Below are positions 10,365 through 22,577 of a stretch of 64,000 nt of DNA, in pieces. The notes under the pieces were generated by a model. The model was given only the letters and a program-made list of their open reading frames with translations. It was not told the origin of the DNA and made no database searches. Origin of the DNA: Globisporangium splendens. Lineage: Eukaryota; Oomycota; Peronosporomycetes; Pythiales; Pythiaceae. Every line of letters begins with the position of its first letter. The first letter of the stretch is position 1. A program made the position numbers and the translations under genes. Where the stretch lies: assembly GCA_006386115.1 (NCBI GenBank), contig VFIW01000080.1:62001-126000 (forward strand). The letters run 5' to 3'.

Positions 10365-11890
10365 AGCGAGTGTGTGAGCGTGGATGAGTGTGTTGGACCG
10401 AAGAAGGAAGTAAGAAGGCTTCGACGAATTGTCGATACCCGGTGGGATGAAGTCTAGTTTGGTGAGAATTAGCATGAAAATGGGTTTCTCACGCAAAGGT
10501 ACTGATGATGCTTTGATGCCTTACCCTTTTGGGGTGTGGCTGATCATGTTGTTGTGCGTTTGCGATATCCTACGTACGTGAGCTAGACTGCTTTCCATGG
10601 ACTGCAGCATCACGTATGTCGGTATGACGTATCTTGAAGAGAGGGCCGTGATCCATATGCTTTCTAGTAAGCAAAGTGGTTGCGCTTTGTTGATGTTCAA
10701 TCACCGAGACGGGGTGCTGCAGGTGATGTCGCTGTAGGATTAATAGGATGTGTAGCGTTAATTCACACTTCTTCGAGGGGACGGATCGCCGCGTCGTTGT
10801 GAATGCTGACCGGAGTGCGTATTTCTCGGCCAAAGAAAAAGTCCAAACAATCTGACTGATAAACTGAGGCTCGAGTGTAGCATCGGTGGGTCCATCTGCC
10901 AATGCCTTTTATTTCCTTGTACAAGCATTCAAAAAGCATAAAAAGCACAGAGAACTTGCTCGTGAAGAGATTCCGAGACGCAGATGGGCAGGACGATCGA
11001 TTAAGACATAAAAAAGACGTTCTAACTAAATGGACTGTACTAAAATTAGTCAAATGTGACTACTGTACAAACTGTGTGGCAGCCTCAACTGATTTCTGTC
11101 TTCTAGACCCAATGATCGTGGCATTGTTTTGGCAAGCTGCGTGTTGGACGCTCGCAGGGACTCTCTCCATGAAGTACCCGACAGAGATCCACTGCAATAT
11201 AACGCCGTGTTAACTGTGAACTGTCTGCGCAAGAGAGGAGAAACACTTGACGATGTGTAAAGAGGAGCAGAGTATGCTTGTGGAGGAGTTGGGTCAACGC
11301 TTTGCTTGCTGCTTGCCTGGTCGCGTGCGTTTCACAAGACTCAGTACAGCAACCGCTCCTTTTTCACCCACCCCGTGTTGGAAAGGACACAATGATGCCA
11401 CAGTATTTGTCCGGTAATTCCACATTCCGAGATCGGCTTCTTGAAAGACATCTGGCATGTGGAAAAAGACTGCAAGTTGGGCCGCGCGTATTTTAGAGAT
11501 GGGGATAAAAACTGAGCGTAGACATTTTGCTAGGATTTGGCGACCAGCAACGTCGCTGGCCATCACCAATATCGGCGATGCCAGAATCTTGCCAATGCTG
11601 ATCTTCTGTGCTCGATATTCCTTCAAATTGTGCACCTTCTTCTGCGGTGTCATTTCAGCGAGCTCGTGTGGATGTAGAAATAACGGTCGCCACCGTACAA
11701 TACGCAATTGAAGCCGTATCCTGTCGTGATTGCTACCTTCTGATTCAGGGGAGGGAGGAGGAGGACAGGGGCATGAGCACCAAATCAACACAGTCGAGAA
11801 CACTTGGGATCTCACTTACTCAACCGAAGGTAGATCGCAAAGTGAGAAATGAAAGCAGGAATGCAAAAGCTACAAAACAACCACCAGCAG
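10365..11890. other. Lyase upstream flank and gene-poor DNA
   Basis: The part near 10760-11050 is distantly related to 3160-3470. The rest holds no recognisable gene. The minus-strand frame 11294-11815 was examined and gave no known domain. Confidence 0.45.
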
Positions 11891-11896
11891 CATACA

Positions 11897-13727
11897 CTAA
11901 GCGCTGGTCACGAGGAACACTGGTTCGTGGAATGTGTACCCACCCGCAGATAAGGCAGACGCACACGCCATCACTTCTGGACGACGCATCCTCGATCCTG
12001 CTTCATACGACTTCATGTCCTTGTTTTCGTGGTCGTCGTCTAGATTTGAGCATCGAGCTGCATTGTGGCCGGTAGCTCCACATCTGCTGCGTTTATGCTG
12101 ACAGCGTTTTGCTTTTGTAGCCCCGCGTACCTGCGGCTCGATAAACTCTATCATCTCGAGGCGATCATTGACGAGATCGTGTGAGTACGTGGCAACAACG
12201 AGTCCGTGTGTTGCCTGCATTCCCCTCTCCGTTGTTTTTATTCGTTTTATCCTCCTTGGTTTGTCCATCTTAGGTCCTCTGGGACGCCTGCTTTATCTGT
12301 ACTTTGGGAGTGCTTGAACGTCGTCGGAGAGCGACAAGTGAGCTTGTAGGGGGAGGGCGATGACTGTGCGATCAAATGCCATTTCGAGGGATGACAAATG
12401 GTAAGACTGATGAAAGAAAGACTGCACGCTGTGAATAGCAATGCCTTGGCGCTTCGATTTCTCGAGAATTGCTGCCAGTATGTGATGACAGGGGATTGAC
12501 AACTGCTAACTCCACAGGCATCTCGCGCAGGAACCGTGACCGAGGTCCACCTTGAAGGTATCAAAACCGAGTCATCCTTGCAGACTCACAATCCGTTTGA
12601 CACCTCACGGACTGCTGACTACGCTCACGGACATAGAACATTGTGTCTGTGCTTTGTTCGACTGCCATTTTAGCTGCACCGGATAGCTCTTGAGCAAATA
12701 GACTCTTCGCCTTGGCTGTGATGTTTCACGCTTGCGCTTTCCACGTTGCAGCACACTGGATTTTATGACAGACGACACTTGCCACGTGATTGGTATTTGG
12801 GAGGGCTGGTGGCACCTGGTGATCGCGCACACCACTCCAGAGCAGACCATTGGTCTCCCCTTCGTTTCCACTTTTTGTTCTCACGCCATACAAAGGGAGT
12901 GGCTCGCCGTACGTTCGCCAAGGCAAGTTGGGCACTCTTCTGCTTCCTGCGATCTGTAAACAATGCCCGGTTAGCCGAACGCACCCCAACCGCAGTACTG
13001 TTAGCAACCACGCAAAGCTCTCACTTGTCTCCTTGTGGACAAACGCCACGGCTGCTGGGATATTCCTCCCGTCACTATCTTTACCAACCAGCATCAAACA
13101 AAGTAGCGCGGGTTTCTCATATGCGTGTCATTGCATTCTAGTACTGATAAGCATATGCTTTGTTGCTCGATGAACGGACTGATACTCATGAACAAGCGGT
13201 AAAAACGCCCGAACGAGTCCAGCTTACATACGACTCGAGAACCGGGGTTCAGGCAGCTGAACTCGGTAAGATAACTTGATTGAAACTTGTACTCGTCGGT
13301 GACATCAACGTTCGTTGCAGCCATGGTCTTGCCTTGCTTTTACTCGATACACCGTGGTAGCTACGTCGTCCACGTTCACACCATTTACTTCCTTGAGAGC
13401 GACAGCAACACGGGTTTCCGAGCTGCTGTGACCCTCAATGACAGATGCTTGACATCCGCTGAAGAGTGCTAGTTGACGCGCCGTGGATTCACGTGCAGCA
13501 TAGCAGAAACGGTTACTATCGAGAGTGCACTCGCTGACGAACGGCGTATTTGGGGGATGTTTGTAAACTTTGAGATTCGTTGGTTGGACGTTGCTGCCTC
13601 CTTGGACAAGCCACCGACCGCCGGCACGCTGCGCACGCACATCTCCACTTTTCCGGCGACCTGAGGCAATCGAAAGGCAGATGCTCTTGCTTTCATCGAA
13701 AGCGAAAACCATTAGAAAAGGTTCCAT
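11897..13727 (-). mobile_element. Decayed Mutator-like (MULE) transposase
   Basis: Several minus-strand frames in consecutive order carry MULE landmarks. At 13094-13324 there is YLTEFSCLNPGSRVVCKLDS and then CNDTHMRNPRY, where the canonical DGTH has become NDTH. At 12726-13097 there is GKDSDGRNIPAAVAFVHKE. At 12293-12502 a SWIM-type IPCHHILAAILEK follows the SCAC/CACG remnant at 12500-12530. At 11897-12268 a basic tail and zinc knuckle CGATGHNAARC appear. The frame changes near 13097 and elsewhere, so no functional transposase remains. Terminal inverted repeats were not located by eye. Confidence 0.8.
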
Positions 13728-14735
13728 TCTCTTTTAGTGTCGAAGGGTTCGTGAACAGAAATTTGGGTTCGTCCGTGAAGCTCTTGCAGGTCAAGCAGGT
13801 CCGTCATTGCTCACGAATGGAGTGGAGGCAGAGCGAAGTTGGGTGATTTTGGGCATACCGTCATCAGGATGTTGTCTGTCGGCGAGAGCATAAAAGAACA
13901 GACGAGCGCCGTCCGCTGGAGAGCTCCTGAATGCTTGCTGGGACAAGGAGAGACAGCGATCTCAAGATGCATATTTCGTCATTGCACACAGCCTTAATTC
14001 CGATTGCTCAAATTTCCAAATCTAAGTCGTGTGCCTGCAGCTGTGCTCTTCTTGTGGAATCTACACAAGGTTTTCTGCTCGCATTGTCATGGCTAAAGAG
14101 AACATCGAGTTTTTTCCTACTTGTCCTGATTGCATATCTACAGGAAATAATAGCGAGAACTTCGAAATGCTTTGCCTCGCAAAGCAGCACATGCGTCGCA
14201 CGAAGGTCGGGCTGAGAAAACTCTCCACAACATTCGTCTACGAAGCCAATAGCGCGTAACTCCTCTGTTGCATCACCACTGCTAAGTTACCAAGCGTTCT
14301 CCGCGCCAGTGCTGTGAGTTGCTGCGCAATCGATCACTTTCCAGGTGGATTACCTGGCATACGGCTCGACCGCCGACGCGTATCGTTAATGGTGTGATGC
14401 ATGCTTGGACCAATATCCCTGTGTCAACATCGTCCGAAAATGTAATTGACCTCGTTTTCTCGTAGACTCTTGCAGACTTTTTCGTTGACAACGATGACGA
14501 TGTGCTCGCATCAGCGACACAGACGTACATGTGATTGTTTTCCATCGAATTGCGCTCAGTCAGCGCCATCGCTGCTTCGACTGACGGAGCTTGTGCGGTG
14601 CCCAGAATCGCGGCCAGTGCCGACCCCCCAGGCTCTCGTGGTCCAAGCACAATTTTCTGCACACATTACAATCACAAATTGTTGCTAGACCGGTGTCATG
14701 ATACCCAAATGGGAGGGAGGGGGTACTAATCCACA
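13728..14735. other. No gene recognised
   Basis: Short open frames only. It may include the 5' end of the MULE element. Confidence 0.45.
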
Positions 14736-17023
14736 TCAACTGTGGCTCCTTACCGATACTTCTCGTGTCGAAAACATGTTGCTGCGCCGCGCGCCAGCAT
14801 CGCGACCCGCGTGGAAACAATTCTTGGGACCTTCAATCATACCGGCACTGTGTTTCATCTTCAAGCGCATCGCGACCTCGGTCATTTTCTTTTGCAGCGC
14901 TTCGAGAAGCGCGGGCGAAGGAAGTTCGCTCATGAGCATCGGTCCGCCGATCGATTCTTGGCCGCTCAGCAACTTCTCCGCTTGCAAAACCTCGAGGCAC
15001 CGCTGCATGATGCTTCGAACCCGCGAGTGCTTGTTGTTTCGCACCTCGCGCAGCTCGCTGTACGAATCGATTCGCGCGAGCAAGTCATGGATTTTCGATT
15101 GCATTTCGTCGTGCAACGTCGCGCAGACCTGGTAGCTGCCGCGGATACTCGCATGGCGCTGCGCGGCTTCTTGCATCAGCTTGTGGGCGTCTTTCTGAAG
15201 CGCAACGACTTCTTCCTCCAAGGTCAGATTTGCTTTGTACTTGGACAGCAATTGCTCTTCCGTGTCGATGAATCCTTGAATAAATGCCGACAACGTCTCG
15301 TACCCCAGCGAGTTTCGAATGACTTGGAATGCAGTCTGGCAGATATAAAGCAAGCGTTAATGCAAGACAAAAAAGCGTGAATCAGACAACAACACAACAA
15401 TAAGATGTACTCGAAAGTCCAGTGGTGGCTTAAATGTGGGATCCAGGTTGCTTGGGAGCTGCAACGGCGTCGTAGCTGATGAGAAGGACGACGTGGACAT
15501 TCCGCGCGTACTTCGACGATTGACATTTCGCTCCTGAACAGCGTTCATGAGTTGCTCGACATCCACGACCACGGCCTCTTCGGGTGGCAAACTCAATCGC
15601 TGCTCTTCGACCGCGAGATCGGTTTTCTTCTCCAGCTCGACCAGTTCCGCCGACACGAGATTTCGAATCATCTTGGAAGCGCAAATACGATCTTCGATCG
15701 CCGCGTTCATGTGCCAAACGTCTTCAATGTCTGCCTCCAGTTTCCGCTTCACCTTTTTCAGCGACGGCACTTCTCTGCGCACGCGATCAACATCTTTTTT
15801 CACGTGAAGCTGCGCCGTCAAGAGTTTCATGTACTCTTCTTCGGCTTTAGAGAGCCGATGCTGCATAATCGACGAGCAATGCGCCACAGCAACATCATTT
15901 TCGTGGACGGCGTTTACACCACGCAGTCGCTTCCTGGTTTGAGCGACTTCGACGTCCAGGCGCTGTTTGTCCTGCTCCAGACCCGCGAGTTGATCTCTCA
16001 TAACGCGAATCTGAGCCATGTACGATGCATCGCTCTCCAGTAAATGCTCCACTGTCCCTTTCAGAAGCGGTTTCTTCTGCGTTACTAGTGCTGTCGGGTT
16101 ACGATGATGGTTTGCGTCATGACTTTTCTGTGGATCGCGTATTGGAACTGCGAGAACGCTCTTGCTTCGCATCCGGAACGGAGTCTCCGTTAGCAGTGAG
16201 GACGGTTCTTCTTTTCGCGGTCCAGTCTGGTCTCCACTATCTTCTTCCGGTTGTTGTTCACCCTTTCTTCTCGAGTCTCTGGAGCTCGGGACATGGATTC
16301 CACCGTAGAGCGGTTTGACTCCTCGTGTTATTGCTGTGGTGCTCAAGCTCCGACCGAGATTCCTCATCATTGATACCTTGCTATCTGTGTTTGTTTCTCC
16401 CCTACTCTGGGTAGAAGTAGGATAACCTGTCTCCGATGCATTGTTTAGGGATGACGTACCTGGTGGTGCCGTCATCTTCGTAGACGCTCTGTGGCGGGAA
16501 TGGAACGCCATGGGGGTTGACCTGTCGTCTCCGTATTCTTCATCTTCTTCGTCGTTCTCTCCTTCCTCGTCCACGCAATCCTTGCCTCTACCCCCACGCT
16601 GTTCTTCACGGTCGCTACACTTTCGTAGCTGCGGGGTACTCTCGCTATTTCGCACGACTCCCAGACGATCTGAGGTGGTTCTCCATGGCGTATCCGACAG
16701 CAAAGGCTGAGAAGACGCGGGAGAAAGCCGTGACGGTGGTGGTAATCGCTTGCGTCGGTGGATGGGCTTCTCTGTCATGTACACCACGTACTGATTCGGG
16801 TCATCGCTATTTGCCTGCACGCGAGAGATAACCCCAGTTTGCTGCAGGAGCGTCAGGGACTTTCGGTTCCCAAGCAAGTACTCGCGGCGCTTCCCGAGAT
16901 GATTGTCGAGCAGCGCATTGTATGCTGGAATGCCATCCGACGGCAGAAATCGGGTCGAGAACGTTCGCGTCGCGTCGCGGCTGCTGCTGGTGCGCTTTCA
17001 TTTTTTGACGAAGAACCTTGCAT
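14736..17023 (-). CDS. Coiled-coil protein of unknown function, one intron
   Basis: Not recognised as a named family. Exon 2 is 14736-15335. The intron is 15336-15410 (75 bp, GTACAT...GCCAG on the minus strand), and exon 1 runs upstream from 15411. Joining gives ...PPLDFR + TAFQVIRNSLG in frame. The N-terminal part (DNHLGKRREYLLGNRKSLT, then QQTGVISRVQ) precedes a long low-complexity segment with an acidic run and many Arg and Ser residues. About 300 residues of heptad-rich coiled coil follow. The reading frame stays open upstream of 16877 without an ATG. An ATG at 17023 (MQGSSSKNE) is in another frame, so a small frameshift or undetected intron near 16950-17000 must be assumed, and the start is uncertain. 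The gene lies 282 bp downstream of the PSMG1-like gene on the same strand. Confidence 0.6.
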
Positions 17024-17305
17024 CGTAACTGCGACCTGCCTGCTGCAAGCACGAGGTTGGTTCAGCACCACATCCCTCGTTGGCACACGAGAGCTCAACT
17101 AGAACTTATACCGATGTCCAGACAAAAATAAAGACGACAGCATTCGGTTGTGGTGCGTGCAAAAACGAAATTCTAAAATTGGCAGCTCCTCTTCAGAAGA
17201 AGCTGTATTTTTGCCTCGTTCGCCACCGTCATGGCAAAAGACATCATTTTTTCCTTTTCTAGCACGTACCCGAGAGTTCTCCTTCACTCAGAATCGACCT
17301 CCACG

Positions 17306-18678
17306 CTAAGTGTACAATCCGTTGTAGTCGTCGTCCTCATTTTTGCCGCCGAGGGGGGTCGTCGCTTTCTGTGGTCGGAAGAAAAGTGGTCGGTCGAGCG
17401 CCAAGAGCGGGCAGAGCGGCAGCAAACACCCCACGATCTCGGATGGCAGCGTCGTGAACTCACAGATCGTCAGCACCACACGCACGCTTTGCGCCTTCAG
17501 CTCTCCCTAGTGGAACAACCATCCAAATGACACAAAAAAGAACATCAGCCACTCTCAGTCGCGCATTCCTGTGCGCACAAACATCCAAATGAAAGACGTA
17601 CGAGCGTGAGTAGTGCAGCAGGGATACCGGACGTGAAGCGCGGCACTTCGAGCGTTCGTACTGGGTACTCAGGCGACGCTTTCTCACCCGAGACACTCGA
17701 CGTCGCGAGCATGCGAAGCAGCGGGAACTGCTCGTTCGGGTACGGCGAGTCGTACATCGTCGAGGACATTTGCGCGTCGAGACAGAACACTTCGTGCGCG
17801 TGGATGTGCTGCTGCAGCGCATTCACCCAGACCCACGTGGACTCGGGTGCGATCGCGACTGGGAGACGCACCGCCAACACGTTCTTCTCAGCGGCGTTTT
17901 CGTCTTCGAGGTCGTATTTTGACACGATCACACATGCCGAGATGGACTCGCTCGCGAGTGTACATGGTTGCTGTTGATATATGCACACACCAGAACCATA
18001 AATGCCACACATGTAGGTACATTTAGTCTATATTCGATGCTGTAGCGCTGCTGGTCGCATCGGTGTTGTTGATGGCAGCGTACCATGACGTCGTCCGAGA
18101 CGACGAGCGTGCCCACAGACTGCCAGTCTGTCGTGAGCTCGCGCACAAACCGCTCGGGACCTCCTGGCATCCCGATGATCAGCTTCTCGACCTGCACCAC
18201 CGGCGAACCAGCGATAGCGCTGTCTCCATGCTTGGATTCCAAATGCGCGCGCACGCGTTTATTCCACTAGAATTCCCACACAATGAGAGAACAAAATGAT
18301 ACTTGACTCGCCCTTTCTGCAGGATCGCATTCCACATATAACTCTCGCATGAATGGCATCTACGTACTCGGAAAATCGCGTGGCTCACGGGACGCTCGCT
18401 TTCGTCCAAGGCGTCCAGTCCAACGACACGCGAGCTGCACCCAAAACGTCAAGCGCACAAAGAGTTAGTGTCAACGGACTGAGACACCAAGAGAGAGAGA
18501 GAGAGACGAGTGATGACACATACCGCACACGCAAGCACGTGGACGCGCTGTAACAGCAGCAGCGACACAGCGACTAGCAGCATGCGCAGGGCTAGTGTTA
18601 GGGCGGGACCACTGCTGCTTGTGATGCTCACACGCACCTGAAGTCGGCTTCTTCCGGGAATCGCAGTGAGAGCGCCAT
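17306..18678 (-). CDS. PSMG1: Proteasome assembly chaperone 1 (PSMG1/PAC1-like), five exons
   Basis: Exons on the minus strand are 18638-18678, 18368-18434, 18084-18266, 17602-17970 and 17306-17506. All four introns (203, 101, 113, 95 bp) are GT-AG and phases agree, giving 286 residues (human PSMG1 is 288). It starts MALSLRFPEEADF. Family-like segments are LIIGMPGGPERFVREL, the region FPLLRMLAT, and TLEVPRFTSGIPAALLT. The C-terminus ends YNGLYT, resembling the human SNIYT end. The role by homology is assembly of the 20S proteasome alpha ring with PAC2. No single long frame shows this gene, so the model rests on splice-site reading. It is convergent with nothing close and upstream of the coiled-coil gene. 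Confidence 0.82.
18491..18504. repeat. (GA)n microsatellite in PSMG1-like intron 1
   Basis: Short run of seven GA units inside the first intron. Confidence 0.9.
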
Positions 18679-19453
18679 TTTGGATTTTGATCTTTGGCTT
18701 TTTTGAGCGCTTTTCCAGGACGATCCGTTCTTTCTGGGAGTCCGCAGTGCAGGTGGCCCACGTTAAAAAAGGACAAGGACAATTTCTAATTTTGTACCAA
18801 TCAGCGCAATCTGTGTTGCCAGATTTGACAGGGTTTGCATTTTTTGCTTTGATTTTGATCTCTCACCAGCCGTGATTTGAACAGGATGTTATGACTAAAT
18901 AACCCGGTTTTAGCACTGCTTTCAGAATTTCGAACGCCTGGCTGGTTAACAAATGTTGTAAAATATCGAAGTGCTACTTACCAATTGCTGCGCACTATAT
19001 CAACACCCAAGATCTTTGCATCGCTCAAATGTCAAGTCATCCTGACTTTGTCCTAATATTTGTCCTAATCTAAAAATGTCGTATTTTCGTGCAGTTTCTG
19101 CGATCTAGTGACAACTAAGAGTTGTGATAACTTTAGGCCAATCATTGCTGAACTTTAGGAGTCTGTTTGAGGATTCGAGGACAATCATCAAGTTAGGACG
19201 AAACAATTCATCCATCACGTGAACATGGACACAAAAAATCTCGACTCAAGTCAACTTTTGCGAAACAGCAACAGATCTTTCCAAGATTTTCATTCTCCAA
19301 GCTAATTTGAAACAACGTTGCCACCTCCGGAGCCGTTATGAAAAAGCAAAACAGCAGAGCTCAGGTTCCCCAAAAGGTGCATGCTGCAGTCCACCAGTCC
19401 ACTTGCAACTCGCTACAGATCCACGATTGCTTTCGTCGGTCACATCAAGAGAA
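18679..19453. promoter_or_regulatory. Divergent intergenic region with core promoter candidate
   Basis: It separates the PSMG1-like gene (minus) from the TTLL gene (plus). TCATTCTCCAAGCT at 19290-19303 is a 12/14 match to the oomycete Inr/FPR core, about 150 nt before the TTLL ATG. No gene was seen in the remainder. Confidence 0.4.
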
Positions 19454-21517
19454 ATGGAGACGCGGTTGCAGCTTCGCCGCCGCTTGCTCCGTGGAACTGA
19501 TGACTCGATGCCGTCGCTGCTGCCTCCTGGAGTGAACCAACGGATCCGTGAATGCTCTGCTCTTGAAAAGTCCGGAAGCGATGCATACCAGCAGTATCCG
19601 CACACGAAACCTCGTGATCTGAGCGACGAGGAGCCCGCAGATGATGAAGAAACCGAAGACGACGAGAACGAGAACGACGAAGACGATGGCGAGGATGACG
19701 ACCAGAATGCATCAGCAAAAGATGACACGTTGGTACCACGAAGACAAAACGACAAGTGCGAGACGGCTTCGGTCATCAAGCTTCTGTTTAGCCGCCACGA
19801 TCTGACACGGAACCCGACCATTTGTTTTGAGTATCCACCGCATCTGAACACGACGAGGGAGTATCCGCACTTCAAGGACGATGTGGCAATGCATGCCCGC
19901 ATCGTGGAGCTCCAGGCGGCTGACTGCCCGCTCTACTACAAGACCCACTGGGAGCGCAATTGCGTGAAGAACGCGTTCGCGGTCGCTGGGCTCGTCCGCA
20001 CAAAGAAGAGATGGACGGGATGGCACCTCGCGTGGGCAAAACACATCCCAAAGACCAAGTTCAAGCTCTTCATGGACAACCACCATGCCCAGGTGTTCAA
20101 CCACTTTCCCGATCCGTGGGTGATTGGCCGCAAAGATCGATTGCTGCGCACACTGGCGTCGTGCAAGCGCCGCTTTGGCGCGAGCTACAGCTTCTTCCCC
20201 GATGGATTCACGCTGCCCAACCAGATGGACGCCTTCCGTCGTCTGCTGCAGCGCGAAGACGCGCTTCTCTTGTCGACTACTACCGCCACGGCAGCATCAC
20301 GACCCAAGCCGTCAATTTGGATTCTCAAGCCACCGGCATCCGCTTGCGGCCGAGGCATCTGCGTGGTCACGTCCAAAGACGTCGACTCGATCTCGGAAGA
20401 TCGAAAGTACGTCGTGCAGCGGTACATCGCACAGCCTCTGCTTCTCGACGGGTACAAATTCGATTTGCGCATCTACACGCTCGTCACGAGCGTCGATCCA
20501 TTGCGCATCTATTTATTCCAAGAAGGCATCGCGCGGTTTTGCACGAGCGCGTACTCGCTGGAGAAATTGAAGAACCGATTCAGCCACTTGACCAATTACT
20601 CGGTGAACAAGACGAACGACAAGTTTGTCGAGAACGTCGACGCCGATCAGGGCAACGCCGGCAGCAAATGGAGCCTCACGGGTCTTCTCGCGCATCTTCA
20701 AGCGCTGCACATCCTGACCGACCGCGAGGCTCTCATGGCGCAAATTCGTGACATCATCTGCAAGACGATCATTGCGGCCGAGGCGCACTTGACCCCGCTC
20801 GTGCACCAATTTGTGAAAAAGCCCGTGATGTGCTACGAACTCTTCGGTTTTGACGTCATGCTCGATAGTAACTTGATCCCATGGCTGATTGAAGTGAACG
20901 TGTCACCGTCACTCATGGGCGGTTCGCCGCTCGACAAACGCGTCAAGGGGCTGCTCCTGAGCGACATTTTCCATCTGGTCGGCGTCCCCGTTGACGTCAC
21001 GAATCTGCCAGCGGGCAGCATACCAAACGATCTTGCTTCGAGGCTTGGACAAACGCCATCAGGTCATTCCGCAGCGACTTCCACAATATCGTCCAGCACC
21101 AGACCAGCTCCGTTCAGCAGGAGTCACAGCTCTGGTGTACCAGGTAGCGCTTCGCGTACTAGTAGCTCATCTCGACGAAGCACCATCACATTCACGACAC
21201 CATCGAGAGGCACGATCAATAAGCAGCTCCACGAGATCGTGCTTGACCCGAATGTGCCGCACTTTGAGAACAACCACCTGGAGTTGTTCTCGCTCAACGA
21301 CTGGGACATTATCCACCAAATGGAGGACGAAATGGATCGGCTGGGCCACTTTGAGCGCATTTACCCGAGCGTGGATCCCGACGAGACGGCCAAGTACGCG
21401 CCGTTTTTCACGTGCCAGCGGTACGCGAATGCTCTGTGTGCAAAATGGATCTGTTCGCGAAGGCACAAGGCCAGCAGATCGCGAGCAAAAAACAAACGCC
21501 AGCCGACAAAGTCCTAG
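19454..21517 (+). CDS. Tubulin tyrosine ligase-like (polyglutamylase type, TTLL4/5-like)
   Basis: 687-residue ATP-grasp enzyme. Residues about 50-95 are a very acidic disordered stretch. The TTL domain spans roughly 120-510 and shows HWERNCVKNAFAVAG, the nucleotide-binding KPPASACGRGI (about 291), QRYIAQPLLLDGYKFDLRIY, LTNYSVNK, and the metal/ATP site FGFDVMLDSNLIPWLIEVN with NVSPSLMGG (about 480). TTLL4/5-type enzymes add glutamate to tubulin or other proteins in cilia and cytoplasm. Substrate here is inferred only from similarity. After a Ser/Thr-rich linker, a conserved C-terminal piece (NDWDIIHQMEDEMDRLGHF) follows. The first ATG in frame is at 19454. The frame opens earlier (19307) but with TTG. 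Zoosporic oomycetes have flagella, which fits. Confidence 0.92.
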   Translation: METRLQLRRRLLRGTDDSMPSLLPPGVNQRIRECSALEKSGSDAYQQYPHTKPRDLSDEEPADDEETEDDENENDEDDGEDDDQNASAKDDTLVPRRQNDKCETASVIKLLFSRHDLTRNPTICFEYPPHLNTTREYPHFKDDVAMHARIVELQAADCPLYYKTHWERNCVKNAFAVAGLVRTKKRWTGWHLAWAKHIPKTKFKLFMDNHHAQVFNHFPDPWVIGRKDRLLRTLASCKRRFGASYSFFPDGFTLPNQMDAFRRLLQREDALLLSTTTATAASRPKPSIWILKPPASACGRGICVVTSKDVDSISEDRKYVVQRYIAQPLLLDGYKFDLRIYTLVTSVDPLRIYLFQEGIARFCTSAYSLEKLKNRFSHLTNYSVNKTNDKFVENVDADQGNAGSKWSLTGLLAHLQALHILTDREALMAQIRDIICKTIIAAEAHLTPLVHQFVKKPVMCYELFGFDVMLDSNLIPWLIEVNVSPSLMGGSPLDKRVKGLLLSDIFHLVGVPVDVTNLPAGSIPNDLASRLGQTPSGHSAATSTISSSTRPAPFSRSHSSGVPGSASRTSSSSRRSTITFTTPSRGTINKQLHEIVLDPNVPHFENNHLELFSLNDWDIIHQMEDEMDRLGHFERIYPSVDPDETAKYAPFFTCQRYANALCAKWICSRRHKASRSRAKNKRQPTKS

Positions 21518-21722
21518 CGAAGACGCGTTGCGTTTTGGCTAACAAGACAAAACAGAAAAGAAGTTGGACAATGACGAAATGTCCGCAGTATTCTCATTGT
21601 CAATGGCATTCTTTACACAAACAAATCGGCGTGATATGGGGAAAACACAAGTCACAGCTGGCGGCACTATTACCTTTTGACTCGGTGACCATACTAACAA
21701 CGTTCAGGGCTACAGTAGCTTC

Positions 21723-22502
21723 TTACGACGTGTACGTGATGTCGCTGGTCGAGTACTGGCACAATGGTGACGATGGTCCATCGCCGAGCTCCGTTGGTTC
21801 GCCCGAGGTCACTGCCTTGGACCAGGCGCAGACCGTGAATCCGTCCTGGTCGGACGTCTTGATCTTGATGTTGCTGAGCGTGGCTTCGTCGTTGTAATTC
21901 TTGTTGACCGTGACGAGACTCACGCCCGGGTTCACAGCGTACACGTTCGAGACGCTGACTTTGCGTTGCACCTGGGTCTTGCAGCTCCCACACGAGCGGT
22001 ACAGCTTGCCAAAGTCCTGCACGTAGAACCCGTCGATGGTCACAGTTCCGTAGCCATTGTGCTGCACGACCTTGTCGTCAGCGTAGCGAGCGCCACCACC
22101 GATGACCTTGGACACGCTCGTGGCCGAGCCGCCCTTGATGCTGAGTGCGTCTTCGCAGACGTCGCTCCACCACACGTTTTCGATCGTGCAGCCACTTTCC
22201 TCGCAGTGTACGCCTTCAGACTGCGCAGCACCGATGATCACATTCTTGAGCGTCGCGCCAGCTTCAACGAGGAACACGGCGCCATCGGTGTCCCCCTCGG
22301 TATCGCCGTTGCATTGTACGTTGGAGCGTTCGTAGGTCTTCAAGCCACCATCGAACGTTGTCCCAGCTTTGACCGTGTACGGCTCGCTGTACTTGACAGT
22401 GCCTGTACTCGTTGGCCAGGTGCCAGTGGGTATGGACGCAGCAGACGCCGTGGCGAGGAATGCGGCAGCCATGGAAGCAATGACAGTAAAGATCTTGACC
22501 AT
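21723..22502 (-). CDS. Secreted pectate lyase, PL3 family (fourth locus)
   Basis: 259 residues with signal peptide MVKIFTVIASMAAAFLATASAA, then SIPTGTWP. The family block is [15 protein letters not shown]. The gene also has GGGARYADDKVVQHNGYG and RSCGSCKTQ. It is clearly more diverged from the other three loci than they are from each other, so it is an older paralogue. The ATG is preceded by an Inr/FPR core at 22578-22591. It is convergent with the TTLL gene (205 bp apart). Secreted, pectin-cleaving by family. Confidence 0.93.
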   Translation of the reverse strand: MVKIFTVIASMAAAFLATASAASIPTGTWPTSTGTVKYSEPYTVKAGTTFDGGLKTYERSNVQCNGDTEGDTDGAVFLVEAGATLKNVIIGAAQSEGVHCEESGCTIENVWWSDVCEDALSIKGGSATSVSKVIGGGARYADDKVVQHNGYGTVTIDGFYVQDFGKLYRSCGSCKTQVQRKVSVSNVYAVNPGVSLVTVNKNYNDEATLSNIKIKTSDQDGFTVCAWSKAVTSGEPTELGDGPSSPLCQYSTSDITYTS

Positions 22503-22577
22503 GGTGGATAGTCTTTTTGGCTGGAAACGACTTGGATAGGAGGCTGGGACTTGGTGTCGACTTGAACGCTTGTTGGT

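Noticed and set aside
11294..11815. 173-residue minus-strand frame as a gene
   Set aside because: No domain, signal or recognisable homology, and surroundings are repeat-like.
19307..19453. Longer N-terminus for the TTLL protein
   Set aside because: The codon at 19307 is TTG. The first in-frame ATG is 19454, and the extension has no family similarity.
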